A DNA stretch of 64,000 bases from Rattus norvegicus (taxonomy: Eukaryota; Chordata; Mammalia; Rodentia; Muridae). Position numbers and translations under genes: made by a program. The notes below the pieces were generated by a model. It had not been told where the DNA came from, did not search any database, and saw only the letters and a list, made by a program, of their open reading frames with translations. Where the stretch lies: NCBI RefSeq assembly GCF_036323735.1, contig NC_086020.1, positions 88,112,210-88,176,209 of the forward strand. Reading direction: 5' to 3'. Of this stretch, positions 25,159 to 38,010 are shown in pieces (the stretch's first letter is position 1; each line of letters opens with the position of its first letter).

Positions 25159-28100
25159 TCATTGCCTCTGCTGTTTAGATGGTTAAATATTGTCTCATCT
25201 TTCATTTTAAAGAAATGTAAGCTAAGTTTCAGCTCTCATGCACTGTGCAATGTGGTAGAAAATCTAGTCACAAAACCAAATAAGCATGATGATAAAATAA
25301 CTGCCGTTGTCTGCATGGCTGAGTTTTATTCTGGACTTTTAATTTTGTCAGTTGTTATTTATTTATTTGTTGACAGGCTTTTTTTTGATGATACTTGTAA
25401 GTGAATCTAAGATTCTATAGATATTAAGCAAGTCGTCTACAATTAGATATTGACTCCAGTGCCTGATACATACTACGCAAGTACTTTATTACTGAACTAT
25501 ACTGCTAAATCTACATATTTAATTGTCCTTGTTAAAAAAAATGAATCCATGAAGGAAGAAAACAAAGATTCACTACTTTAATAGCCATGACTTGTTAGAG
25601 CTCTCTGACCCACAAAAGTTTCTTGCTCTAATAAATTTTTGGAAAAGATTTATTTTCCCAGGACTCATATGTTCATCCTTGCTTGACTTGCTGTGTAATG
25701 TGAAAGAAAAAATGGCAAATGACTGGATATGTTCCCTTACATTTCCAATTATCTACTATGATTAACTTTCCTGCAATAGTGAAAACAAATGTCTGCTAAG
25801 AACCTACTGAATGCCAGACAAAGTGGAGGATGGAAATGCAAGAATTACACAGATGTGGATCCTTTGCAAAAACCATAGATAATAAGCATGACTGAGCACA
25901 GAGAATGCATGCTGAGAAATCTGAGTCTTAGTGAACTCCTTAGCTCATCAGATTTTCAATGAATCTTTTAGGAGTTTATGCTTAAAGTTTTATGAGAAAA
26001 AGGGCATAGCACATATATTTTAATCTCCCCTCACCCTGTCTTTTATTGACACTCTTGCTGTTGTGGAGGTAAGGCTACTTCAAGTCAGTCTCCTTAAATA
26101 CTATTTTTTGCTCAGTGGACAAATAAAAGAAAGAGGGAGAAAAGGGAGAGCCAGAAAAGGAGGACTTGGGAGAAAGTGGCACAGAAAGACCAATGTAGAA
26201 GGAGGAAATAACAGCATCTCCTTGACCTACTTTGTTAGGTTGCTGGATTTTTACTTTTTTTCACTAAAGGCCTTGGTCTTTCCATATTGCATATGCTCTC
26301 ACTGTATATTTAATTAGTTCCATGCTTATTTCATAGGTGACAGTAGCTATGAGTCACTCAGTACATTCTGCACAGGCCCTGCACACTTTTAAGGAACCTC
26401 TAATTCTGAGAGGTTACTCATCAATGAGCAGATGTAAGCTACTTAGCAGTCCTGGTGGCAAGAGGACATACAAAATTGCAAGGGGCAATGTCTGAAAAGG
26501 TGTTGGGAAGTATAGTTTCCCCATCTCAGACACTCTTATGAGGTCACTTGGGGAACACTAGATTTCTAGTTAAGCCATTTAAAAAAGAAATAGTGGTTCA
26601 CTTATCACAGGTTATGACATGCTTAAAATTAAGCTGTAGGTTAATAAGTTGAGCTTCAAATGTCACTGAAGGCCTATTATCACAGGTCTTCATATTATTA
26701 TCATAGGATTTTCTATGTCATTCCTATTGTAGGATTGCATACCTGTCTTCGTGGTGATAGATGTAAGTAATTGGTGAGTTCCTCAAAGGAAACCTCCAGA
26801 GACATATCTGCATGCTATGAACAAATAGAAAGCATTATTGAATGCACTCATTTAAGGAAATATTTTATATTAACTACTTTATCTTATGCAAATAATGACA
26901 GGTACAACAAACAGGTAACTGTGGCATGCATTATAGTAAAAATATATCTTACACTCTAAGATACGGGAACTTTTGCTGGACCTCACAGCCAGTTAATATA
27001 ATCCACTGGGGTCACTTAAGTAAGACTGATATCCTTCGGTATACTCAGCCTGTTAAGAGAACAATATAACAACCAACATTACTTGCCTTGTATTTCCAGT
27101 GTAATGAGCTTTTACAACCTAAGCCAAGGTATAGCTATACTCATAAAATATGTATTCTTTCACTCACCTGACCCAGAGAGCATTACATGTGTATTGTGGT
27201 AATCATTTTCTAGAAACAGAAAATAGGCTAAAAGTGGCAGTATAAAGTGAATATCCACCATAAAAGCTGAAAACAGTATTCAGGTATTGCTTGATTAGTG
27301 TTTGTTTCTTATCTGGCTTAGTTGGAGTTGGTGACTTAATCCCTTGTAAAAGTCTGTTAAAGATTTCCCCCACTCCTTCCCCCATGCAAGACTTTCTGTA
27401 TTGTTCATTAAAGGAGAGAGCAAAGCCTTTTGTTAGGGACACACACACACTCAGAATTACAGGACCACAAACACAGGGACAGTATTCAGGCAGGCACAGT
27501 TTCAGACTTGTATAACGACAGGACAGGCAAGGACAACAAAAGACAGGAATGAATTAGAGCATTCAAATCTGTGTTGGCTCTTGTTTTAAAGGATACCAAG
27601 AGGGGAGTATTTTTATTTGTGTCCTCAGTGCAACACCCACATATTATTGATGGCTGAGTTTATTCAAACATATGTAGGGTATCATTTCAACATGTTCAAC
27701 TTTTAAATAGATATGAGCAAAAGGTCTTTAAAATCTTTTAAAATTACCTTCATGTCAGTTACTAGAAACTCGCTTATCTGATCAGCTCCTTCATTTTAAA
27801 ATGCAATTCGAAAGGTATTTACTTTAAAGCCTATCTCTTTGCATTTAGTTCCTGTATGCTATGACTCAGGCTGCAGCCTCCTCAATGTTTAAAGACTATT
27901 GGTATCTTATGAGACCAATGATCAGTTTCCAATAGACTAGGCACAATGTTTTATTAGCATTCTTATGCCACTGTGAAAGCTTCTTGCGTGCTTTTACAAG
28001 GAACACTTGGCTTCTGCTCCCACTTCCTCCTTCCTTGTAAAGTTGGAAGAAAGGGTGATTTGGCATTCCACCAGGCTACACAACTTTGCCTTTGAGTCCT

Positions 28101-28498
28101 TTTGTAGACTATTGTAATATATACTTATTAGATTTCACTCTCTGAGTTCCTTCGAAACATTTTTCCCTTGGTTCAATATCTAGAAACTCTGTGAGGCCAT
28201 ATATTTGGATAGTGTATCACAGGTTTTCACTTCCTACATGGAAATAATATGTCTGATGAAGAGTGCATAGGCCAAATTGCTAGGAATGTTAACTGTTAAA
28301 AAACAACAACAACAGCAAAAATCACCAGGCCTTTCCAAGTTGGAGAAAAGGATTTTGCAAAGTTATCATAACTGCCTGCTTATATAAGAGAAAACTTGCT
28401 GTGTAGGGAAGGCTCATATTGATAGCAAGCTGTGGTGAGAATCTGGCAATGTCATGATCTGTCTCAGTTTCTCCTTTGATGAGAATGTGCTTGATGAG
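25159..28498. other. Gene-free DNA with one old SINE remnant
   Basis: No gene is visible. The stretch contains the ID-like remnant at 25450-25505 and otherwise no repeat I can name. Confidence 0.6.
25450..25505 (-). mobile_element. Old ID/B4-like SINE remnant, minus strand
   Basis: GTGCCTGATACATACTACGC and AAGTACTTTATTACTGAACT align with the reversed ID core (ACATGCTAGGCAAGC, then CTCTACCACTGAGCT). Only the core survives and there is no tail or target duplication. Confidence 0.5.
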
Positions 28499-28660
28499 GT
28501 CTCTGCCAAAGGAGTAGTGGAATCACAGCAAATCCACCATGACTACCCAGCGTTTAGGTGGTTGCTTGAGAGCTGAACCTTGCTCCTTTTGTTTGGTCAG
28601 TAAATACTTTACCACTGAGTCATCTACCCAGCTCTGGGATAACCTGAATTTCTTTTTCAG
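28499..28660 (-). repeat. Duplicated 162-bp segment, copy A (contains B4/B2-like SINE piece)
   Basis: The segment matches 29310-29472 at about 88% identity by eye (about 19 substitutions, mostly transitions, and one T-run indel), in the same orientation. Read on the minus strand it contains a tRNA-like head (GCTGGGTAGATGACTCAGTG) followed by a B1-like portion, as in tRNA/B1 chimeric SINEs of the B4 type. The match includes about 28 bp beyond the SINE head (28633-28660), and both copies stop at the same internal point, GTCTCTGCC. Confidence 0.8.
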
Positions 28661-29309
28661 ATCCTCAGCTTGAATAGTAAAGTAGGGTTCAGTCCTGTTG
28701 CAAATCACTACATATTGCTACTGACAAGCTTCCATCTGAAGACTTATGATGAAACACAGCCTTGGAGCTCTCTGTGAGCTTACCATGGGCCCAACATCAA
28801 AGGATGGTTCATTGAAAAATGCTTGTCACTGTGAATGTGCAGATAACAGAATGTACTCTGTTCCAGTCTCTGGTTGTTTTTTTTAAATTATCAGTAATCT
28901 CCTAGGCCATCTGTATACTGCATTTGTTCAAAGAAGTTGTCTGCAAAACACTTTATATTCCAAATAAGGGTGTATTCAAAATATAAGCTTGTTTTGAAAA
29001 ATTAAATGAAGTTTGGTCAAATACTTTCTATATTAATAATAATCTGCATAAAAATTATTGTGTAGTGCTTCATTTGATACTCTTGAACTGTTTTTTGTTT
29101 GTCTTTCTGCATGTGTCTGTGGTATACATGTGTGAATCTATATGCGTCTGTTTTCCTGTGCAAACCTCTGCGCATGCATGTGAAGATACAAGGCTGGTAT
29201 CAGAAGTCTTCTTGCTCACTGGCTGTATTGTTCACTGACCAGCATCTCACAGTGAACCCAGACTGCTATTGCAGCTATTCTCGTTAGTCAGCGTGCTTCA
29301 GTGACCCTT
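28661..29309. other. Spacer between the duplicated segments
   Basis: AT-rich spacer of about 650 bp with no gene or named repeat visible. Confidence 0.6.
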
Positions 29310-29472
29310 GTCTCTGCCAGAGGAGTGGTGGAATCACAGTAAAGCCACCATGACCACCCAGCATTTAGATGGTTTCTCGAGAGCTGAACCTTTCTCCTTT
29401 TGCTTGGGGAGTAAACACTTTACCACTGAGCTATCTACCCAGTTCTGGGATAATCTGAATTTTTTTTTTCAG
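29310..29472 (-). repeat. Duplicated 163-bp segment, copy B
   Basis: Partner of 28499-28660, offset 811 bp, same orientation. The shared non-SINE flank (TCTGGGATAA then CTGAAT and a T-run then CAG) and the identical truncation point argue for local duplication of one locus rather than two independent insertions. Confidence 0.8.
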
Positions 29473-32400
29473 TTTCATCTCTCAAAATGGAAGTTTATAT
29501 TATACATAATTGCATACTCCAGCAAGAATAACTATTTATATATTATTTTTGCTTCATATGAATGACAAATTTCTGGATAGATAATTTTATTCTTCTTTTT
29601 GCTGCTTTTTTTAACTAAACAACAACAAAAAACACCTAAATTGGTCTCTTCTTGTGTTGCATAGTTTAAAAAATTTTATATGTATATATTTTTCTTAATT
29701 TCTAAGGTTTAACTTGTGAAGACTAAATGAATATACTCTTTAGAGCCACATCTGTATTAGTAGTATTTTGTAGAAATATCATCTTTAAGAAATAAGGAGG
29801 GTATCACTTGCTGCAGGTTGGTGAGTTTGGGAAGGCAGGTACATGTTAGACCCAGACACATGGCCACAGCTCCTGTTGACTGCTAAGACTCTTAATAGTT
29901 CCTTAGGCTAAGATTGCTTCTGAACACAGTACCATTGACCATGGCTTTGGTATTTCTCTTTGCTTTGACGTTCAAAAGAAATCTGAGACTGAAATCTGAG
30001 CTGTTTATGAGGCATGTTCCCCAGCTCATATGTCTATAAAATAAAAATACTACTTATTCCTGTGACAATAAAACCGAATGAACTTTGGGAGCAGTATCTG
30101 GTACAGTGAGCAAAATATGCAAACATTCCCAACAGACGCTCAAAGGTCACACAGGCTTCTTTTAAGCTACTCTTTGGGTACAGGATTATATTGAGCAAGA
30201 CATTATCGAGAATCCAAGTGATGGTGTTCAGAACACAGCTGAGTTGATCTGATTGTCAGATTGCTAGCTAGAAACTGTCTCTACTTGGTGAAAATGGAAG
30301 CAAGAACAATAAAAACCTTCATTTGAGGAATCACTATCTCTAACGTATTCCAAACTTGTTTTCCTCCTTCTGCCCCTAGCTGGTTCCTTCACTGGAGTTA
30401 TATACACATGACATATTCATCTAACAGGATCCTCATTGTTCAGACAGAGTTCGTTTCTGACCAAATGACACAAAGTAGCCTTCAGTGCTGGCTGGGTTTT
30501 TTGTTTTGTTTTTGTTTTACTCATTTGTTTTGTTCATTTGTGTGTCTGTTTCCCTTCACCAGACTGTAAGTTTCCAGAGAGCAGGAACATTTTATGCCAG
30601 TGTCATTGAATCTCCACAGGCCACATACTTACATATTTTGTACAGAACAACATTAAAAACATTTGTTCAGTGTATATTTGAGTGGTAGGTCATGTTTGAC
30701 ACTCACAATGCAAACACCTACAAGTTAGTCATTGAGTTATTACCATTACCAACAACCTACTGATCTCAGTCTGTGGTTATGAAGCTGATGGTCAATGACA
30801 TGTTTTGGATAAATTAAAGAGAAAAAATCCTCATTTAGTGTGTTATCGAGAATAGTCACAAGCAATGAGTCTGTGGTTTAGGAAATGTATACCAACCCTA
30901 ACTCCAGGGTAAAGAAAAATACAGTGATTAGAAGGTATAAGAACACCCATATGCAGTAGTCAGAGCTACACAATTACATGCTGCCCTGAAACCTGTGTGG
31001 CATCACACAGGACACTAGAATTCATGTAATCTCTCTTTCTATCCATCAAATCTACACTTCTTTCTTGAAAAGACTTGCTGAATGTATATTGCTTCCAACA
31101 ACGATGGATGTATGCTTCTCAAGAAACCAGAAATACAAATGAATTTCGACATATTTTTGTATCACTCTCTATTCCTCAGTGTTCAGATAATGAGCAGCAA
31201 ACAGGCACAATCTGAAAAAGCAGAAGACTATACACAATGGTTCTGTGATTGACCCAAGAATGAACCAACAAACATTTAAAAATCAAAAGTAAAACCAGCA
31301 AAAATTACATCTTCCACCATCTGCTCTCTGTCCCTGTCTTTCCAGGACATGCTATATATGATGGCTGAGTCACTAGTAGATCCAGACCCATGTTAGCTCT
31401 GTGACTAACCAAGGGAGTGTGCAAATTCTACTTGGAGCAGACAGCCATGGTTAGTTGTAGGCCAAAGCTAATATTGAAATAATTCTGCTGCTTTATTGGC
31501 TGGATGGAATAAGAGGGTTACACATTTCACACATGTTTCATGATCATCACCATACCTAATATTTACTATATGATGATTTGTCAAGGACTTGTAATTTGTG
31601 GTTTCTGATTTCACTTGAACAAATAAGAGTGTTTCACAGGAAGCCAGACTAGAAATCATAGGACATTTTACCAAAGTCTATTATTTGGATTATATGAAGC
31701 AGAAGAATTTTTATCCCAACTAACCTGACTGCATGGTCTGAGCAATTAACACTTGGGTTGTTCTGTCATCAGTGTACTCCAAACTCAGTGGGAATTCTCC
31801 AAAAATTTCAGCTACAATATGAAGAGCCATAAACTGGCCTTCCCTTGCCATGGAGAGACAATTTGGTAAATATGGATGGTCAATAAGTCATCCAAAGGCA
31901 TGAATGTATGACGGGTTAAAGTTTTAGAAAAAGGGTATACTTCATCAAGTATCCTTTTCAAAGGAAAAGAGCTTGCTCAGCTCACATCTCCAGAGTGATC
32001 CTTCTCTTTTCCACTTGTTGACACCAGATGGCGATGGCGAGTCAGTTATGCAAACACTGTTCAAGAGTGTTTACAAAAAGAAATGACAGTACACAGGAAC
32101 TGGGATTCAGTTGAAAGCATTCACAGCACTTGTTCACTGTTGAAGACTGCCTTGCTAGTTTTGTCCTCCCTTCTAGAGTAAACACTGATGGCTACCTATC
32201 CAAATCAAAGATAATTTCACAATTTGAGTCAAAAATAAAAAGCTCAGAAAGCTTTTTTAAAAATCAGAACCTGTGTCATACATAATTGGATTTTTAAAAC
32301 AACACCAAGGAGTGAGTATTAATCAACTCAACAACTGCTCCCTCTATTTGTTACAGGTTTTCTCGACCTCCTAGAATCTGCAAGTAGTTAATCCTTCCTA

Positions 32401-35189
32401 ACTTTCTTCAATTAATCTATAGTAATCATATAGCTTTCAATTGCCAATTACCTTCTGACTATCATCTGATTAGCTAATCTCAAGATGTTCAAAAATTTAA
32501 AGAAGTCCTATGAACTAATATAATCCAAAACCATCACATTGACAAAACCAAAGAGAGTCTATGAAGCTGTCATATTCCATAGAAATCCATGTCTAAGTGG
32601 AAAGTGATATCCCAAGTAGAACACTAAAACAGAAAAAGATATTATATAAAAATGAAAAACTATGAAATGAACTATATATGTTAATACTAATGTAATTCAT
32701 GTTGGTTTATTAATGATATGAAAGGTACCATATTTATATGTACAACAACTATTAAAAGGGGTCCAGAATAAAAGAACAAAGGTACATGGATCTATAGAAA
32801 CTAACACAAAACAAAGCAAGAGAGAGAGAGAAAGAAAAGAAAAGAAACAAAAATAAAAGTTCAGTCCATAAAACTAAACAATTACCAGAAATCCCATGAA
32901 AATAAAATTTGAAAAATCAGTAATCTGAGAACTGGAATTTCTTCTGCAAAATAAATTTGTACTCTTCAAAGCCTCTTTGAAGATATACCACTCTCTGTTA
33001 CCCAAAGAAAATAAGAACATATGTATACTACACAGTGCCTTATTTGGTGTTAAAAGACTTAGGCTTAGCTGTGTCTTACTAGTAATAATGTCTGGAAATA
33101 CCACATTTGCTGAAGGTATAAGAAGGGTAAAACTATAAACTATATGTATGCAGAGAACCTTGGTAACAAATACAGTAGATGCTATCTATGCAAGAGAGGC
33201 CAAAAATATTTCCCACCCCCTATATCCTCCCCTTTTCCCTGCCTTACTTCCCTCTCTCTTTCCCTCCATATTTGATAACTCTTAGACACTAAATCTTAAA
33301 CAATATTTCACTGTCAATTGATTACGCCCAGATTATAATGAAAGGTTTAAGAATCAAAGCAGATACAAGCAAACATGGAAAATGTAATTTCCACAATATC
33401 AGTCATATTATCCTGGTGTTCGTTTTAGGTGGAAAATGTTGACTTGATGCTTCTTATATTCACTGGAGGAATTTGTACTTATAATGGATCCATAGCATTT
33501 GGATTGCTTTCTTCTTCCCTCTGTCTTTCTTGGTTTCCTTCAGGGGTTCCACAGCCTGTCTTCAGAAGCTCCTGGGGACATGGGCAATGTGCCCACAGCC
33601 TCTGTATCCTAGAGCTGGAGCTCTTTAAGAAATTCTTTCCTCCTCTTGGAAGGGTATTGCTGTCCAAGGACCTATTTGCAAATATGTCCCACTCTGGGGG
33701 GAGAAACTTTAAAACCAAATTAGATTTTCCTGTCAGTTATTTTAAGCTATCATCAATTGTAGGCTTTTTCCTTACTGATCAGGTCTTGGCAACAGTATGT
33801 AAAAGTGAAAATCTTGGGAGCTTTTAAAAAGAAGGGGCCTTCAAAGTAATACAGATTAAAAGTGAGGTCTAAAGGCTAGTGAGTAGAAATAAACAGACTA
33901 TCCTTTTCTCGGAAGTTGTCCGATGTATATAGTCACCACCACTTTATGTTCAGAAGCTTCAAAGATCTGATAGAGCCACTCTCTATTTGGGTAATTGTTG
34001 CTCTTATTTTACCCTCCCTCTTTCCAGATGCAATGAATGCATGATTTGTGCTCCTATCAAATGTCAACTATAGGATTACAGTTGTATACAATGTTGCTAT
34101 TCCATTTTCTGTCTGATAAGGAATTCCGAGACACTTCTTTGTTAATTATCCATTGTCCTCACTGTTGGTTTAAATATCCTATTTGTTCTTGTACTTTTCC
34201 TCTCTAAGCATCACACTGATTCTCTCCTACCTAGAGATTCTCAGTGGAAAGTTATACATAGAGTTTTTAAAATATTTCTATGAAAAATTTGTGCTTTCCT
34301 TATGGTTTGTGTTTTATTTATAATGTTTTCCAGAATATTAAACTTGAAGCAGTTATTTTTCTTTGACACATTGGTATCTATTTAGCAAATTAATGTCCAC
34401 AAATAATGTAGTTATTGTCAATGCCTTTTAGTTACTTGAAAGATTTAAAAATTATGCTTACTCTTGATCATATCCTAATCATTGAACATATAAAACTATA
34501 AATTTACATAGAACTATAGATTTATAGACTGGTTTGTTACTGAAGAATGGATGTAGTTTTGATTTTTAGCCAGTGAGCTATCAGGATCATTTGCATATAG
34601 CACCCTACTCTGCTGCTGTCTTTCCTGATGCTTCTCTCCCTGCAAACCTGCTGTCTCCTTCACTCCTCTTTCAACCTAAGTATTCCGTCAAGTGATAATC
34701 AGCATCAGAGAGCTTATTTTAAAAGGCAAACAACTATGTGCATATTACCACTTACTATTTAAATATAAAAACTATTCTATTCCAGGTTTTTAGAATGATC
34801 TGAACTTTACCACAGAAATTAAGTTTCTTTCACTATCAAACTACATGATTCATAAATTGTAAATAATTGCTAAAAGAAGACATGATCATGTTAAAATTCA
34901 AGTGAGAAAATAAGTCATGTCTTTATTTAGAAATAATTGTTTTAACTGGTGGCCGAATTTTTTATTATTTTTATTACTTCTATGAAACTCTCTCCTTAAG
35001 AAGTCAGGTGTTTATGTTTCAGCAGAAACTGAGATGAGACAAAATAGCTTCATTTCTCCATTATTAATGCAAAAAAGGTAAATACCCTAAAAGAAAGACA
35101 GGAAACATGAACAATGTTCATGGCAACAATGTTCTGAGCATCTCTCATGAACTAAACTGTGATGTGCACGTGGTGTTCCATAGTCTATG
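29473..35189. other. Gene-free AT-rich DNA
   Basis: No gene is visible. The open frame at 33429-33827 (132 codons, plus strand) has no domain I recognise and is mirrored by an antisense frame at 33479-33718, which points to locally low stop density rather than coding. A GA-rich tract lies at 32818-32850 and a pyrimidine-rich stretch at 33215-33268. A CTCF-like motif at 32021 is listed separately. Confidence 0.55.
32021..32034 (+). promoter_or_regulatory. CTCF-like core motif
   Basis: ACACCAGATGGCGA fits the core consensus CCASYAGRKGGCRS at 11-12 of 14 positions, including the critical AGRKGGC block. It lies outside any SINE I can recognise. A motif match alone does not show binding. Confidence 0.4.
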
Positions 35190-35262
35190 CTTGTGTGTCA
35201 TGGATAGAGCCTGCCTGGAATGCTGCAGGACTTGGCTTCAATCCTCTACACTTCAGTTTCTG
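35190..35262 (+). mobile_element. Old ID-like SINE remnant, plus strand
   Basis: TCATGGATAGAGCCTGCCTG, GAATGCTGCAGGACTTGG and CTTCAATCCTC align with the ID core (GTGGTAGAGCGCTTGCCTAG, GGCCCTGG, GTTCGGTCCCC). No tail or target duplication is seen. It overlaps an open frame (35107-35472), which is therefore unlikely to be a gene. Confidence 0.4.
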
Positions 35263-36439
35263 TCACTTACATGGACACATGTGACACACCCACTTCTAGA
35301 GAAAGGTGGGCTGTGCTTGAGATCTTATCCTACCCACTCACATTCTTCTTATAACTCAAAAGGATTCAAAGCTTCCGAAACAAAGTCTGCTTACTCAATT
35401 ATATATTTTTTCATGAGAAAAACATTTGGAAAAGGTGGACTTGAAAGTAACATTCAGAAAAATATGATCTAGGATGGGATTTTTTTTCAACATGTGTAAC
35501 TTTAAGAACATAGAATTAGATATAAATTTATGTTGTATTTTCCATTTAAAATATAAGTTGCGATAAGATTAGAATAAGAAGTTAAAGAACAATAATTTAA
35601 TGATAAGCTTTTAAAAAACAAAGAGAAAAACACATTAAAAAGAAGTATTATTTGAGTAATGTAATTTTTAAAATAGAAATTTATTTTACAATTAATATTA
35701 GTTGGACAACATCATTGTTTTCTCATTATTTGCATTTATTTACTTTTTGTCAATGAACATAAATATTTTGACATATTTAAAACACATAAGGCAGTTGCCT
35801 GGTATTAGAGAAATATACGTAAAGCTTGTATTTCCTCTTGGTCTAGACACAAAGTCAAGAGACTTTGCCTGAGATGAACAAGTGTCAAATAGCAAAGCTA
35901 AACATGTGAAGTTTTCTCTATGGGTCACGTGTGACATGCTAGAGCTTGCAGGATAAACATAAGACATAGTTTCTGCCTTAGAGAAACCTGAACTTTAGTT
36001 GGAAAGGTGATTGACACCCCCAAACCACTTACGTGTGTAGTAGATGGCGCATAGGCCTGGGGTCAGACAGACTTTAACACTCAAAAAACCCGCTTCCTTG
36101 AGTTCACTGAACATGGATGCAAAGCCGGAAAGATTAAAAGAATATATTGTAACTGATCAAAGCAGCTGTCACAGACATCTGTTGTCAGTAGATGCAAATG
36201 AGTTTGACATAGAAATTGTCTTTCGGCTCAGACTTGCCTCAGTACAAACACATCACCTCCACATTACCATGTGTCTCCCCAACAGCCTTCGGCACATAAC
36301 AAAGTGGAAGCAGGAAGAGTGCCCCCCAAGGAATGCATCCAGTTTACCTTGATAGTGACCTCTGGAAGAACCCATCCTACGATACATCTAAGGCACACAG
36401 GACAACCATGCTGTTCCCAGGGGTCTCAAGCTTTGTCCT
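35263..36439. other. Gene-free DNA
   Basis: No gene or named repeat is visible. A CTCF-like motif at 36037 is listed separately. Confidence 0.55.
36037..36050 (+). promoter_or_regulatory. CTCF-like core motif
   Basis: GTAGTAGATGGCGC matches CCASYAGRKGGCRS at 12 of 14 positions. The mismatches are the first two bases. It has the same orientation as the motif at 32021. Binding is unproven. Confidence 0.35.
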
Positions 36440-36700
36440 ATGTAAAGACACTAGCAGGCCATTAATATCCCACAGGCTATTAATTAGAGCACTAAAGTAA
36501 GAACAGGGTTTGCAATCTGTTAATATTTTCTTAAAATCTTGTTAAGTAAGAATGAAAGCCATCATTAATAGGAGTAATATAAATTAGGCAGGCTAATTAG
36601 CAGTGCAATTTTCTACCTGTATAAAGGTTATCTTCCACCTCTTGCTTTTCATTAACATAATTGGGTGCATTGGATAATCATAATCAAGGGGAAAATGAGA
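36440..36700. promoter_or_regulatory. Candidate conserved non-coding element rich in homeodomain motifs
   Basis: The block contains TAATTA at 36481-36486 and 36594-36599, ATTAAT and CATTAATA variants, ATTAACATAATTGG at 36651-36664 and GGATAATCATAATCAAG near 36672. It is free of any SINE, L1 or low-complexity sequence I recognise. Clusters of TAATTA/TAATCA sites in unique sequence are typical of developmental enhancers. This is inferred from composition only; conservation cannot be measured here. Confidence 0.3.
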
Positions 36701-37394
36701 GGGAACTGCATTGTACTGTTGTTTAGTCAAGCACATGGATGTACTCCTGACAAGACACAATGCCGTCAGGTAGAACAGTGGTGTGAGTTAAAGTCATTTG
36801 GAAGAAAAGAGAGACAGATCAAAAGCAAACTGTTGTACCTTGTCCTTTGTGGACAAATTTGTGTACATAAATCACATTCATAACACTTGACACAGTGGAT
36901 ACTGGAAACCATGCCAGTTATAAAGGGAGCAGTAATTATAGTAATAAGAGAAGATAAATCCATATCACCATCTAAACAGCTTCTCTCCTGAGCCTTTTAT
37001 TTTTCCTGTATCCCTCCCTCACCTATTCCGATCTCTCTTTCCTTATCCATATCTACCTTGCCAATCACCTTTTCTACTGGTTACCTTGTCATGAGGCAAT
37101 TATAGGTACCAGAATGTATCTGTTAAAGTCCAAATATATCTCAGTTTATTCTCTTTGGTAAGTTTCTTATTGGTCATCTAATTTAAAGAGGGTTGAAATT
37201 CAATCTACTTAGAATTGCCTTAAAGTTTATTATCAGGAAACTTGTACTCTCCGGATCTCTGCAGCCTGTCTGCCCGGTGCCCACTGGCCTGAGTCGGCAG
37301 TTACATAGTAAAGAGTCTCTTCTTGTGATAGCCTGATTATCTGCTGTTCTCCTGCGCCCTCCATCAGTGCACAACACCTCTATTTTCCAATAAT
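36701..37394. other. Gene-free; GC-richer insert at 37240-37376 of unknown origin
   Basis: No gene is visible. The GC-rich part with several CpGs (37240-37376) contrasts with its AT-rich surroundings. On the minus strand it begins TGTTGTGCACTG and reaches a GATAATAAAC near the other end, reminiscent of an LTR with a poly(A) signal. I find no matching target duplication, so the LTR reading is weak. Confidence 0.3.
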
Positions 37395-38010
37395 CTGTCT
37401 TCTATAGATACCACATATCAGAGGAAATATGATAGCTGTCTTTGTGTATGTGACTTATTTCACTTAACATGATGTTTTGCAATCATATTATCTTCAAAAC
37501 AATAGAATTGAATTTTTATTTATATTTTAGCAATACTCTAGTATGATATATATTTTGAGACATGTATGTCTACTTATATATTTCCTTTAGTGATATACCC
37601 ATTAACAGACACCTAGACTAATTCCATATCTTGTCTTTTTATTTGTTTGTTTGCTTATGGTTGTTGGTTTGGTTTTGTTTTTTTTTTTTTTTGTTTTTTG
37701 TTGTTGTTGTTGTTGTTGTTGTTTTTTGGGGTTTTTTTGTTTTTGTTTTTGTTTTGGGGTTTTTTTTTTGGTATTTCTGTATGCTGACTTGGTTTTCTTC
37801 ATGTATGTATCCACAAATGGTATTAAGTGTATACTAAGTATTCTTCTTTTTCCATTTCTCATAGTCACTGCATTAATTTACATTTCCATCTAGAATGTAT
37901 GAGGTTATTTCCTCCTCTATTCACACCTGCTTGTCAATTTTTTTTAACAGCTACACTAGCTTGGTTTAATGTAGTTTTTATTTGCATTTCCCTTATGTAA
38001 AAGCAGGTTA
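37395..38010 (-). mobile_element. Ancient L1 ORF2/3' remnant, minus strand
   Basis: Reversed old-L1 phrases are recognisable: 'TGACTTATTTCACTTAACAT', 'TATACCCATTAACAGACACC', 'CATTAATTTACATTTCCATC', 'CACACCTGCTTGTCAA' and 'TTATTTGCATTTCCCTTATG'. They occur in the order expected for the C-terminal ORF2 region. Coding capacity is completely lost, and a T/G low-complexity tract interrupts the element at 37661-37772. Confidence 0.6.
37661..37772 (+). repeat. T-rich/(GTT)n low-complexity tract
   Basis: Poly(T) blocks, a (TTG)n run (about 37700-37722) and GTTTT repeats. The minus strand reads as an A-rich tail with CAA expansion. Open frames here encode only Phe/Val/Cys or Gln/Lys runs and are artefacts. 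Confidence 0.9.

Noticed and set aside
33429..33827. 132-codon plus-strand open frame with an antisense open frame inside it
   Set aside because: No known motif; open frames on both strands over the same bases indicate low stop density, not coding.
37602..37893. Open frames with Gln/Lys or Phe/Val/Cys runs
   Set aside because: Products of the T/G low-complexity tract in an ancient L1 remnant.
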